Below, in pieces: positions 25,916-34,226 of a DNA stretch of 42,255 nt. Position numbers and translations under genes: made by a program. Position 1 is the first letter of the stretch. Each line of letters begins with the position of its first letter. The stretch is from assembly GCA_903935335.1 (NCBI GenBank), contig CAIZRG010000007.1:1-42255 (forward strand), read 5' to 3'. Origin of the DNA: Oligoflexia bacterium. GTDB lineage: Bacteria > Bdellovibrionota > UBA1018. The notes below the pieces were generated by a model. It saw only the letters and a list, made by a program, of their open reading frames with translations, had not been told where the DNA came from and made no database searches.

Positions 25916-27121
25916 GTGCAACTTCGAGCCAATCCTGTTCCGAGCTTTATTCACTCAGAATCGGAACTACAAATGGAAACGCTTTTAGGTAAGGTTGGAA
26001 GAGCCTCTGATTACTATCATGGAGCGGTAAATGTCCCAGTATTTCATACCTCGACGGTAGTCTTTCCTAGTTTGAAAGCATTTCAAGACAGTGAAAAAAA
26101 CAGCTTTGAAACCCTTTGCTACGGCCGACTCGGGAATCCTACCACCTGGGCCTTTGAAGCAGCAATAGCGCAACTGGAAGGCGGATACAAAGGAATCATT
26201 GCCCCTTCTGGTCTGATGATCATTACGACTGTACTCTTAGCTTTTACAAAAGCGGGTCAACATGTTCTCATCCCAGAGTCTGTTTATGGGGGAGTAAGAC
26301 GTTTTTGTGAAAATGTGCTATCAGAACTTAATATTAGTGTCGAATTTTATCCAAATTCTATTAACTCAAAAATGAAAGAACTGATTCGACCTAATACGAG
26401 CCTTATTTACGTTGAAACACCTACATCCATAGATTTTAAAATGACAGACTTACCTGCAATAACTCGAATTGCTAAAAAATCAAATATTCCTGTCATTGTT
26501 GATAATACATGGGCTACCCCGCTGTATTATCAACCCCTTCGCCACGGGGCTGATGTTTCTATTCACTCTGCAACCAAGTATATCCTGGGACATTCAGATG
26601 CGCTTTTAGGGATTGCTGTTTGCAATCAGAAAACTTGGCCAATCGTTAAAAAAATGTCCTATTTTCTAGGCGTTTCAGTCAACTCAGATGATGCTTTCCT
26701 GGGATTACGGGGTATACGTACTCTTGGCATTCGGATGCAACGGCATCAAAGCTCTGCCTTAAAAATAGCAAAGTGGCTACAAAAACAACCGGAAGTAGCC
26801 AGGGTCTATTACCCCGCTCTTCAAGAAGACACTGGATACAGGCTGTGGAAACGAGACTTCACGGGAGCAAGCGGAAGATTTTCAATCCAACTCAAAAAGG
26901 CAAATTATGATTCAATAGCCTCATTATTGAACCAACTCCAGCATTTTTCTTTAGGCTTTAGTTGGGGTGGTTTCGAAAGTATGATTGTACCTGTTCATTT
27001 AAATTCCTCTAAAAAAAATTTATTACAGGAAACAACGTTTTGCCTGTCCATTGGTTTAGAAGATCCAGAGGATTTGATTGAAGACCTCGCAAAAGGACTG
27101 CGTCGATTAAAAATGAGGTAA
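25916..27121 (+). CDS. metC: MetC-type cystathionine beta-lyase (PLP)
   Basis: Cys/Met-metabolism PLP family. The match by eye to proteobacterial MetC runs over nearly the whole length: CYGRLGNPTTWAFEAAIAQLEGG, VYGGVRRFCENVL, VIVDNTWATPLYYQPL (D196), SIHSATKYILGHSDALLG (PLP Lys K221), RGIRTLGIRMQRH, FTGASGRFS and SWGGFESM. The canonical reaction splits cystathionine to homocysteine, pyruvate and ammonia. In this operon it may have been recruited to another C-S or beta/gamma-elimination step. The GTG at 25916 gives 401 residues; an ATG at 25973 preceded by GGAA fits the MetC N-terminus better. It begins 11 bases after the methyltransferase. Confidence 0.9.
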   Translation: MQLRANPVPSFIHSESELQMETLLGKVGRASDYYHGAVNVPVFHTSTVVFPSLKAFQDSEKNSFETLCYGRLGNPTTWAFEAAIAQLEGGYKGIIAPSGLMIITTVLLAFTKAGQHVLIPESVYGGVRRFCENVLSELNISVEFYPNSINSKMKELIRPNTSLIYVETPTSIDFKMTDLPAITRIAKKSNIPVIVDNTWATPLYYQPLRHGADVSIHSATKYILGHSDALLGIAVCNQKTWPIVKKMSYFLGVSVNSDDAFLGLRGIRTLGIRMQRHQSSALKIAKWLQKQPEVARVYYPALQEDTGYRLWKRDFTGASGRFSIQLKKANYDSIASLLNQLQHFSLGFSWGGFESMIVPVHLNSSKKNLLQETTFCLSIGLEDPEDLIEDLAKGLRRLKMR

Positions 27122-27176
27122 GTGCAATAAAACCTAGTTGGGTTTGAAACAGCAGTTCTTGACAACCCAAGACTCA

Positions 27177-27190
27177 AAACGTTAACGTTT
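27177..27190. promoter_or_regulatory. 14-bp perfect palindrome before the bactofilin operon
   Basis: AAACGTTAACGTTT is a perfect dyad ending six bases before the ATG of the next gene. A consensus -35 (TTGACA, 27159-27164) lies upstream at a distance that would place the -10 inside the dyad, but the -10 itself is poor. An operator overlapping a promoter is possible. It also marks the 3' edge of the biosynthetic operon. Confidence 0.35.
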
Positions 27191-27196
27191 CTAAAG

Positions 27197-27946
27197 ATGA
27201 GTCAAAAACTTGCCCAAAGTTCTGATCAAGTCACCATCCTTGTTTTTAAGGGTAACTTAGCAGCAAGAACCTTCCAAGTTTCTCTTCGATGGATTTCACG
27301 GTTGGGACTCCTAGCCACATTTGTGAGTTTACTGGCTCTCATGAGTCTTGTTTTCGCAACACGATACTACCTTCTGGTGACCCACACTGAGTTCCCTGAT
27401 CTGGAAGACCTTGAAAATCGGGTTTTAGACTCGACTTCCCTTCTAAAACCCGAAGATCGAAAATCCAATGACACTGTTTCAACACAACCTGAGGCTCCAC
27501 TGCATCCTCAAAGCATGAACAACTCACCGGTTTTGAAAGTCTTTCCAGGAGATTTAGGAGAAAAACTCCCGGATCCAAACAGCCTTCGGTTTACAATCCG
27601 CAAACCTTCTATCTCCTGGACAGAGCAAAACACTTTGAAGGTTCGATTTTCATTGGAATACCTGAAGAATGATCAAGGAAGCCAACAAGGGCGAATCCTC
27701 ATTCTAGCCAGAGGTCCTGAGACTTTGTTTACCTATCCTCCGGGCACCTTGAACCCTATGAATCGGGCCCATCTCCTTTCACCTGAAGAAGGGGAATCCT
27801 TCTCTGTCAGTCGATTTCGAGAAGTAAAAGCTGAATTTGGACCCGTTTCTTCAAAAAAATCATTAGAATCCATTGAAATTTTTATTTTTAGTAAAGAAAG
27901 TCAAATTTTAGCTTATGAAAGAATTGCCTTAGAGGAAGCCCCGTAG
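27197..27946 (+). CDS. Single-pass membrane protein next to bactofilin, unknown function
   Basis: 249 residues: a cytoplasmic N-terminal stretch of about 33, one transmembrane helix (about 35-57, LGLLATFVSLLALMSLVF), a low-complexity Pro/Ser linker and a C-terminal beta-rich domain (about 135-249, ISWTEQNTLKVRFSLEYLKN, GRILILARGPETLF). I do not recognise the domain. Three bases separate it from the bactofilin gene and the pair is likely one operon. In other bacteria bactofilins are often encoded with a membrane-anchored M23 peptidase; here no peptidase motif is visible, so this may be a different partner or anchor. Confidence 0.75.
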   Translation: MSQKLAQSSDQVTILVFKGNLAARTFQVSLRWISRLGLLATFVSLLALMSLVFATRYYLLVTHTEFPDLEDLENRVLDSTSLLKPEDRKSNDTVSTQPEAPLHPQSMNNSPVLKVFPGDLGEKLPDPNSLRFTIRKPSISWTEQNTLKVRFSLEYLKNDQGSQQGRILILARGPETLFTYPPGTLNPMNRAHLLSPEEGESFSVSRFREVKAEFGPVSSKKSLESIEIFIFSKESQILAYERIALEEAP

Positions 27947-27949
27947 CTT

Positions 27950-28360
27950 ATGAAACTTGGAGTGATGCGCCCTCAAAGTACTTTCAATGAAACAGCCATT
28001 AATATTGTGGCTGAGGGAACTCGAATTGAGGGTCAAATGACTTTTAATGACGTCTCTCGAATACATGGGGTACTGGTCGGACAGGTCCATGCACTTGAAG
28101 GAAGCACCCTGATTCTGAGTGAAACGGCAGTTGTTGAAGGCAGCATTCACGCTGACACTCTCATTATCGATGGCTATGTCCAAGGAGACATTATTGCCAA
28201 GACTCGAACTGTAATTACAAGAACAGGAAGAGTCATAGGAAATATCAAAACTCCTTCTATGACCTTGGAATTCGGAGCGTACCTCGAAGGTCGTTGCACG
28301 ATGAATTTGGAGAAACCTTCTACTTCAAATCAGACGGAAAAACCTGTCGAATCACCTTAA
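27950..28360 (+). CDS. Bactofilin (DUF583)
   Basis: 136 residues. The core (about 20-115) is a run of short beta-helix turns with the bactofilin pattern: NIVAEGTRIEGQMTFND, RIHGVLVGQVHALEGSTLIL, AVVEGSIHADTLIIDGYVQGDI, GRVIGNIKTPSM. Bactofilins polymerise at the membrane without nucleotide and position cell-wall enzymes. Short disordered ends flank the core, as usual. GAGGAAG precedes the ATG. The last 41 bases overlap the end of the convergent M16 gene. Confidence 0.92.
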   Translation: MKLGVMRPQSTFNETAINIVAEGTRIEGQMTFNDVSRIHGVLVGQVHALEGSTLILSETAVVEGSIHADTLIIDGYVQGDIIAKTRTVITRTGRVIGNIKTPSMTLEFGAYLEGRCTMNLEKPSTSNQTEKPVESP

Positions 28361-29750
28361 ATTGAGATTCATCTAAACTTTTTCCCACGGATTTCATATC
28401 TCCCAAAACCACCACGGTTAAAGATCGTTCATCCAGCCCATTTAAAATCGCTGACTGAACGTCTTGAGTAGTCACCGCTTGAATCTGATTCATCGCTTCA
28501 TTCAGGTGGTTTGCTCCTAAACCGTAAATATATCCTGCTAACCAACGTGATCCAATCGCACTTAAAGTTGAATGATTGAGAAAAAAAGTTCCCTCCATGT
28601 ATTGTTTTGCCTTTTCTACTTCCGAATCAAGAATGGGACCCTTTTTAAAATCCTGCAAAACCTCAAGCGTTCTCCGAATCAAAGGACCCAAATGAGAGTT
28701 TCTAACGGATGCACTCACCCTAAAATCGCCTAATTCTTTCCGATAATTCAAGGAAGAATGAATCGCGTAAGTCAATCCATAACGATCCCTGACTTGAGTG
28801 TTCAGCCGACTTTGAAAGGACGCCCCTACAATGGCATTAGCCACAGCCCAAGCTTCTCGTTCTTTGGATAAAATCCCAGGCACCCGAAATCCAATCTTGA
28901 CCTGGGCTTGAGTCGATTCAGGTCGATCTATCAACCAAACAACTGGTTTTTGAGTAGAAACTTTGAAGCTTAAACGTCGATTCACATAAGATTTCCAGCT
29001 CCTCTTGAGTTGTTCACCCGAACCTTCTGGAAAAAGATTTTGAATTTTTGTTCGAAGGGCTTTTAGATCCACTTTGCCAACACCCAGCAAAATACTATTT
29101 TTCGGAGTAAAGTACTTTCGATAATAACGAGTGATATCCTGTGCTGAAACTCGATTCATCTCTTGAAGGGATAGAAAATGAGAACGACCATAGCTTGTCC
29201 CTGAAGCCTGAATTTTCTGATAAGCCAGTGAATGAAATAAATCCCCATAGTCTTCAAGATGTCCCCACCGTTCCTTCAGACGCTCTTTCTCTCTTTGGAC
29301 TTCCACTTCAGAAAAGATGGACTGAGACGTTGAAAGCTTGGCTAAAAGATCTAAAAGAGAAGGAGCATCAGAAGCTAATCCGTGCAACCCGATGGTGAAA
29401 AAATCATCCTCAACTACAACAGACTGACCTCCCCCTAAAGAAGTTGAACCCCCCTTCGAACTCACTTGGTGCTCCAGTAATCCCGCTAAAAGCTCTGCAG
29501 TCCCACTTTTACCTTCTTCATCATCCCGAAACCCAGCCTTCACCACAAAAGAAAAATCCACCAAAGGTAATTGATCATTAACCCAGCCAACGACCTGAAG
29601 ACCATTGGGCAAAGTCTCAATCTCAGGGATAGGAAACTGAACTCGAGTGGAACTCCAAACCCAAGTTGAAGCATGACTCAGAACCATCCCTAAGAGGATG
29701 ATCAAAACTTTGAAAGATCTTACAAAACTTAAAATTTGAGCCATTTTCAT
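28320..29750 (-). CDS. M16 peptidase paralogue lacking the zinc motif
   Basis: 476 residues with a signal sequence (FKVLIILLGMVLSHAS). The M16 fold is clear (LPNGLQVVGWVNDQLPLVDFSFVVKAG; AQDITRYYRKYFTPKNSILLGVG; RDRYGLTYAIHSSLNYRKELG). At the active-site position the partner protein has SHMFEH, whereas this one reads GTAELLAG, so both His and the Glu of HxxEH are missing and it should be inactive. Tandem active/inactive M16 pairs form heterodimers in known systems, which fits its place 10 bases downstream of the active gene. Confidence 0.88.
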   Translation of the reverse strand: MKMAQILSFVRSFKVLIILLGMVLSHASTWVWSSTRVQFPIPEIETLPNGLQVVGWVNDQLPLVDFSFVVKAGFRDDEEGKSGTAELLAGLLEHQVSSKGGSTSLGGGQSVVVEDDFFTIGLHGLASDAPSLLDLLAKLSTSQSIFSEVEVQREKERLKERWGHLEDYGDLFHSLAYQKIQASGTSYGRSHFLSLQEMNRVSAQDITRYYRKYFTPKNSILLGVGKVDLKALRTKIQNLFPEGSGEQLKRSWKSYVNRRLSFKVSTQKPVVWLIDRPESTQAQVKIGFRVPGILSKEREAWAVANAIVGASFQSRLNTQVRDRYGLTYAIHSSLNYRKELGDFRVSASVRNSHLGPLIRRTLEVLQDFKKGPILDSEVEKAKQYMEGTFFLNHSTLSAIGSRWLAGYIYGLGANHLNEAMNQIQAVTTQDVQSAILNGLDERSLTVVVLGDMKSVGKSLDESQFKVIRQVFPSDLK

Positions 29751-29760
29751 TTACTTAGAC

Positions 29761-31128
29761 CTAAGGAGACTTTGGCATCAAGATCACAATCGATCGATGG
29801 TTGGGATCAAAATATTTTTGAGCGACCCTCTGCACATCCTGAGACTTGACCTGGGCATATTTTTTTAAATCCTTAGAAAATTTCATGGGGTCTCCTAAAA
29901 TCATCTGAACTGTACCCATCAACTGACCCAGACCATAATAGCTTCTCACCCCATCTAACAAAAGAAAGGTTAATTGCCGGGCTGCAAACTGTAACTCTTC
30001 TTCAGACACTCCATGGTCTTGAACTTCACTGATTAATCGATCCAGCTCTGCCTCAGCCAATGCGGAAGATAGCTTGGACTTTAAGGTACAAGAAATTAAA
30101 AATAATCCAGGGTAAGATGGAGTAAAAGCAATTCCAGAAATAGATAAAGCAAGATTCTTCTCTTGGATGAGCCGCTTTTGAGCCCGGGAACCCTTCCCTT
30201 CAAAAAGAAGGGTAGCTAAAACATCTAAAGCATAAGCATCATCGTGCTGAGCGGAAGGAATATGATAGGCTTGTACAAACCTTTCTGAAATCACTCTCTC
30301 TCGGATAATGAGCCTCCTCTCCTCGTTTTGCTCAGGCTCCTCAGGGATTTCATCTTTGGGTCTAGGTCTTCCTGGAATCTCTCCATAGTAGCGTTGAATG
30401 AGTTTAAAAGTAGGAGCCAGCTTAAAATCCCCGACCAAAACTAAAGTTGCGTTTCTAGGCTGATAGTAGCTCTTAAAATGCTTTTGCAATTGAGAAAGAG
30501 TCATAGAAATCCAATCGGCAGGATAACCTACAACAGGTTGATAATAGGGATGTCTGCGATACGCCAATTGCCACAAGGCCTCTTGCAACTGACTGTCATA
30601 CGAACTCTCCCCACGTAGCCTTCTTTCTTCAAAAATAATCAGTTTTTCTTTATTTAAAACCTCTTCATTAAGAATGAGATGACTCATCCGATCGGATTCA
30701 ATATCAACGACTTTCTCTAATAACCCTGAAGGAATCAGATGATAAAAGACAGAATAGTCACGATTCGTAAACGCACTGACCTCAGCACCCTGAGCTTCGA
30801 GCTGCTTGAAAATCTCTTGAGCTGGGTACTTCTTTATCCCTTGAAACATCAAGTGCTCAAACATATGCGAAACACCCGTCGAACCTAGTTTTTCATTGAC
30901 AGAACCTACCTTGAACCAAGTTTGAAAACTGACAAGAGGCATTGTATGATCTTCAACTAGAATGACGGTGAGTCCATTGGATAATGTTTTTTTTTCTAAA
31001 TTGAGCTGGATACCCAGAGAATCATTGGTTTTTTGGCAGGAAAACAGGACACAAGAAAAAATGGCGATCATCCAAGAAAGAAGAGAAGCAAAAAAAAATC
31101 GACTCAACTGAAACCCAAACCTCTTCAT
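29761..31128 (-). CDS. M16 zinc metallopeptidase, lipoprotein
   Basis: 455 residues from the ATG at 31128, which follows GGAG. A lipoprotein signal (MIAIFSCVLFSCQ, lipobox LFSC) anchors it to a membrane. The inverted zinc motif HxxEH is visible as HMFEH in GSTGVSHMFEHLMFQG, followed by the downstream Glu helix (IFEERRLRGE) and the FNRDYSVFYH-type region FTNRDYSVFYH. A longer open frame continues upstream to 31572 but overlaps the divergent hydrolase gene and has no family likeness. Likely role: periplasmic peptide degradation with the inactive partner. Confidence 0.9.
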   Translation of the reverse strand: MKRFGFQLSRFFFASLLSWMIAIFSCVLFSCQKTNDSLGIQLNLEKKTLSNGLTVILVEDHTMPLVSFQTWFKVGSVNEKLGSTGVSHMFEHLMFQGIKKYPAQEIFKQLEAQGAEVSAFTNRDYSVFYHLIPSGLLEKVVDIESDRMSHLILNEEVLNKEKLIIFEERRLRGESSYDSQLQEALWQLAYRRHPYYQPVVGYPADWISMTLSQLQKHFKSYYQPRNATLVLVGDFKLAPTFKLIQRYYGEIPGRPRPKDEIPEEPEQNEERRLIIRERVISERFVQAYHIPSAQHDDAYALDVLATLLFEGKGSRAQKRLIQEKNLALSISGIAFTPSYPGLFLISCTLKSKLSSALAEAELDRLISEVQDHGVSEEELQFAARQLTFLLLDGVRSYYGLGQLMGTVQMILGDPMKFSKDLKKYAQVKSQDVQRVAQKYFDPNHRSIVILMPKSP

Positions 31129-31158
31129 AAATTCGGTACTCCGGCACAAAAGGATTCT

Positions 31159-31929
31159 ATGCGACTGACCTTTCTCGGTACAGGAAATTCGACAGGTGTT
31201 CCCCTTCTTCAATGCCCCTGCTCTGTTTGTCGATCTTCCAATACAAAAAATCGCCGACTGAGATCTTCTGTCTGGCTTGAAGTTCAAGGCAAGAGCTTTC
31301 TGATTGATACTGCCACGGATCTTAGGCAGCAAGCCCTCAAAGCAAAAATTCCACGAGTCGATGCTGTCCTTTATACCCATCCTCATGCAGATCATATTCA
31401 TGGGATTGATGAACTGAGAAGTTTTAACTTTATTCAAAAATCTTCGATCCCTGTTTATGGAAACACTTGGACTTGTGAAGAACTGAAAACTAAATTTCCC
31501 TATATTTTTAACCCATCCCCAGTCGAAGGAGGCGGAATTCCCCAACTCACCCTCCACCGCATCGATGCGCATGAAGACTTCATTGACATTTTAGGAATCA
31601 GAGTCGTTCCCCTCTCTGTCCAGCATGGCTCTCAAGAATGTGTCGGCTATCGAATCGGTCAAGTTGCCTACATCACGGACTGCCACTCCATCCCTCCTGC
31701 GTCTTTAAAACGACTGGAAGGTCTTTCCATCTTAATCCTCGATTGTCTTCGAATTGAGCCTCACCCCACTCATTTTACACTGAAACAAGCTCTTATGACT
31801 GCTTTTGAACTCAAGCCTAAGAAAACTTACTTGACTCACCTGGGTCACGAACTAGATTATTCAAAAGAGTCAAAAAAACTACCGAAAAATATATTCTTAG
31901 CCTATGACGGATTAGTGATTCACGCTTGA
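31159..31929 (+). CDS. PhnP-like metallo-beta-lactamase-fold hydrolase
   Basis: 256 residues. The N-terminus LTFLGTGNSTGVPLLQCPCSVC, with three cysteines (C19, C21, C24) of a structural zinc site, and the metal motif THPHADHIHGIDELR (H74, H76, D78, H79) match the PhnP branch of cyclic phosphodiesterases; SVQHGSQECVGYRI, YITDCHS and LTHLGHELD supply later ligands. No phosphonate genes are nearby, so the substrate is probably another phosphodiester or lipoate/nucleotide-type ester. The ATG at 31159 follows AAGGA; a longer frame from 31033 overlaps the divergent M16 gene and is rejected. Only 30 bases separate the two start codons. Confidence 0.88.
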   Translation: MRLTFLGTGNSTGVPLLQCPCSVCRSSNTKNRRLRSSVWLEVQGKSFLIDTATDLRQQALKAKIPRVDAVLYTHPHADHIHGIDELRSFNFIQKSSIPVYGNTWTCEELKTKFPYIFNPSPVEGGGIPQLTLHRIDAHEDFIDILGIRVVPLSVQHGSQECVGYRIGQVAYITDCHSIPPASLKRLEGLSILILDCLRIEPHPTHFTLKQALMTAFELKPKKTYLTHLGHELDYSKESKKLPKNIFLAYDGLVIHA

Positions 31930-31964
31930 CTTTATAGGTTTAATTTCTATTATTCTTAAAGAAG

Positions 31965-32564
31965 GTGGCTCAATCAGATCATCCAGCTGACAAAACCTCT
32001 ATTCAGGATCGAGTTCGAATTTCACTCGTCTCCCTCATTTTTCCCCTCTTAAATACACTGGCTGTATTAGCAACACTTGGGATCTTGTATTACTCAAAAG
32101 TCGTTTATAAACGAGCCCCAATCACGGAAGAAGGTGAAAGAAATCGCCTCACCCGTCAACACCAAAGCCCTCCCTCTGAAGCTCCGTCTGTGTGGATGAA
32201 CTTTGACCCTATCACCGTTAATATTGCTCCTACCGTCAATCCACCCAGTCCTCATCCTAGCACTCGACCTTCTTCAAATCCTTTATATGGAAAACTTCAT
32301 TACCTGACTTTAGCCTTTACTCTGGAGGTTCGAGATCCAAAACAGATGCCCCTTTTAGAGAACTTAAAACCCACTCTCTTAGATCAAGTCATCTCCATCG
32401 TTGGGAGAAAACAATTCCATGAACTCAACACAGTCCAGGGTCGATATGTCCTTCAATCTCAAATTCTAGACTTCGTGAATCAAAAAATCAGCTCCATGCA
32501 GGAAGAAAATGATCCAGATGAAGTCGTCACCCATGTCTATTTAACTCAGTTTATTGTGCAATGA
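31965..32564 (+). CDS. FliL-like membrane protein
   Basis: 199 residues with GTG start. A short cytoplasmic N-terminus, one transmembrane helix (about 24-44), a Pro/Ser-rich periplasmic linker (SPHPSTRPSSNP) and a C-terminal domain. That domain carries FliL-family marks: MNFDPITVNIA, LHYLTLAFTLEVRD, LKPTLLDQVISIVGRKQFHEL and VYLTQFIVQ at the extreme C-terminus. FliL supports flagellar stators, and FliL-like paralogues occur outside flagellar loci. No other flagellar gene is in the window. Confidence 0.82.
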   Translation: MAQSDHPADKTSIQDRVRISLVSLIFPLLNTLAVLATLGILYYSKVVYKRAPITEEGERNRLTRQHQSPPSEAPSVWMNFDPITVNIAPTVNPPSPHPSTRPSSNPLYGKLHYLTLAFTLEVRDPKQMPLLENLKPTLLDQVISIVGRKQFHELNTVQGRYVLQSQILDFVNQKISSMQEENDPDEVVTHVYLTQFIVQ

Positions 32565-32565
32565 G

Positions 32566-34107
32566 TTAAAAACTCACTCCCACCCTAACGGAAGTGGCAA
32601 AAACGGGTGAAGTCCTATTTTCTTGTGAGGTATTAGAAAAAGCATAAAAGTCTCCTGGAACATAGATTCCGTTATCTAAGCTCAACTGGAAGTACTCATC
32701 CCACTGAAAAGTAAGCCCAAGATCAAACTCCCACCCAAGATTCGTCCCCTGATCTTTACCCGTATTATTGAATTGAACCGTCTTAGTCCGATAATTATAA
32801 AAATATTGGCCCTGGGTTGCTGCCTGAGGGGCTACCGCATAAATAAAGGCAGGCCGAATTGTCCACTTTTCTCCAGGCTTTAAATTCGAAGAAAGAGCTA
32901 AGTAAGCTGCATTGACAATCGGGTTATCATAAGGAGATTTGAGAGGACTTAAATTTGTCCCGTTATTCTGTGGCCCTGCAAAATTGGCTAACTGATAATT
33001 AAAAAGAATCATCCCGATATGATAGCTCGGATTAAAGTAAAAAGCCTTATAAGCATCCAAGGTAGAACTGGACGAGCTTTTTTGACCAGGTGCATAGCCT
33101 GACTTTAAAGTCAGCTCAACTGAGTCGTTGGCCTTAAAACTTGCTTCTCCAGCTAGAGCGATCGTTTGGTAGCTGGAAGACCCTAAGGTTCCATTCGTAA
33201 TAGGGACTTCTGCTCCCAGGGAGAGACGATCTATTTTTTTCTTAGCATAGAGATCATAAGTCAAAACACTCATAGAACCAGCAACAGGTCCAGAATTTTG
33301 AGGGACCGTCAGAAGTCCTCCCTTCGGATCTTGATTGGCTCCTGCTAATCGCCTTAAGAGGTTCGCTCCAATTTCAAACTCGTCTTCTGTGTTTTCATAC
33401 TTAAGAATCAAAGAATAATCTGTGACTCCTCCTGAACCTTGACCTGCGGTTCCATTGACAAAAGATCCTGAAATATTATTGCCAACAGAAGTCATAATAA
33501 AGCTAGGGACCAGAGAAAACGAACCGAACTTGGCAATCCATCGAATGGCATCCCCTGTAGACATATAGCGATCCCAAAGATGCTCGCCACTATTCCAAAC
33601 CAAGCCTAAACCCCAGTGAAGTGGAACACGTCCTACCTGAAAAGTCCCGACATCTGAAATGAACTCTGCCCAAATCCTTTGAGCCTTGATGGACGATCCT
33701 CGAGACTGATTGGAATAGTATTGCCGCTGGTCCGAAGCAGAGGGCACCGCGTTTCCAAAAATTCCAAAGATCGGGTCTCCGACCCACCACTCCGACTTAA
33801 TATAAATATTATCGTTGACCACGAGTTTGGGTCTTAGCCTTAAAAAAAGACTTTGAAAATTAGCGTCCTGTGCTCCACCTCCCGGAACGTAGTAACCCCC
33901 AGCGTCATTCCGAACCCCATCATAGACAGCTCCTTGATCGGAAGGATCCATCGCATAGTTATGAACAAAATTAAACTCAGCCCAAAATTGACCTGACCAG
34001 TCTAACTCCAAAGCATGAGCCTCTCCCCAAAACTTCCCTGGAAATGCGAACTGAAGAAAAAACCACAAGAACGAAACCATCAACCATTTAAATATCCACT
34101 GAATCAA
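32566..34107 (-). CDS. Outer-membrane beta-barrel protein (porin-like)
   Basis: 513 residues. A signal peptide (hydrophobic 8-24, then EAHALELDW) is followed by alternating amphipathic strands with abundant aromatic girdles (QSLFLRLRPKLVVNDNIYIKSEWWVG, LSLGAEVPITNGTL, WEFDLGLTFQWDEYFQLSLDNGIYV). It ends in SVRVGVSF, with the terminal Phe expected of a BAM substrate. No specific transport family is recognised. It is convergent with the FliL-like gene, the stops being one base apart, and has no clear operon partner. Confidence 0.82.
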   Translation of the reverse strand: MIQWIFKWLMVSFLWFFLQFAFPGKFWGEAHALELDWSGQFWAEFNFVHNYAMDPSDQGAVYDGVRNDAGGYYVPGGGAQDANFQSLFLRLRPKLVVNDNIYIKSEWWVGDPIFGIFGNAVPSASDQRQYYSNQSRGSSIKAQRIWAEFISDVGTFQVGRVPLHWGLGLVWNSGEHLWDRYMSTGDAIRWIAKFGSFSLVPSFIMTSVGNNISGSFVNGTAGQGSGGVTDYSLILKYENTEDEFEIGANLLRRLAGANQDPKGGLLTVPQNSGPVAGSMSVLTYDLYAKKKIDRLSLGAEVPITNGTLGSSSYQTIALAGEASFKANDSVELTLKSGYAPGQKSSSSSTLDAYKAFYFNPSYHIGMILFNYQLANFAGPQNNGTNLSPLKSPYDNPIVNAAYLALSSNLKPGEKWTIRPAFIYAVAPQAATQGQYFYNYRTKTVQFNNTGKDQGTNLGWEFDLGLTFQWDEYFQLSLDNGIYVPGDFYAFSNTSQENRTSPVFATSVRVGVSF

Positions 34108-34226
34108 GGGTTACTCCTCTCGACTTTGTTCACTGCTTATGTCCATCTGGGCTACTCATTTTCTTGATCAATGCTTCCAGATATGCCACGTTTAGACATC
34201 TGACTCAACCGAGTCTAAGAGATAAA

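Noticed and set aside
27129..27170. Terminator after the biosynthetic operon
   Set aside because: Short inverted repeats (AAACC/GGTTT; TTGGGTT/AACCCAA) exist, but stems are 5-7 bp, the second loop is long and no T run follows.
31129..31572. N-terminal extension of the M16 peptidase frame
   Set aside because: It lies antisense to the PhnP-like gene, lacks family similarity, and the internal ATG at 31128 has a ribosome binding site and an ideal lipoprotein signal.
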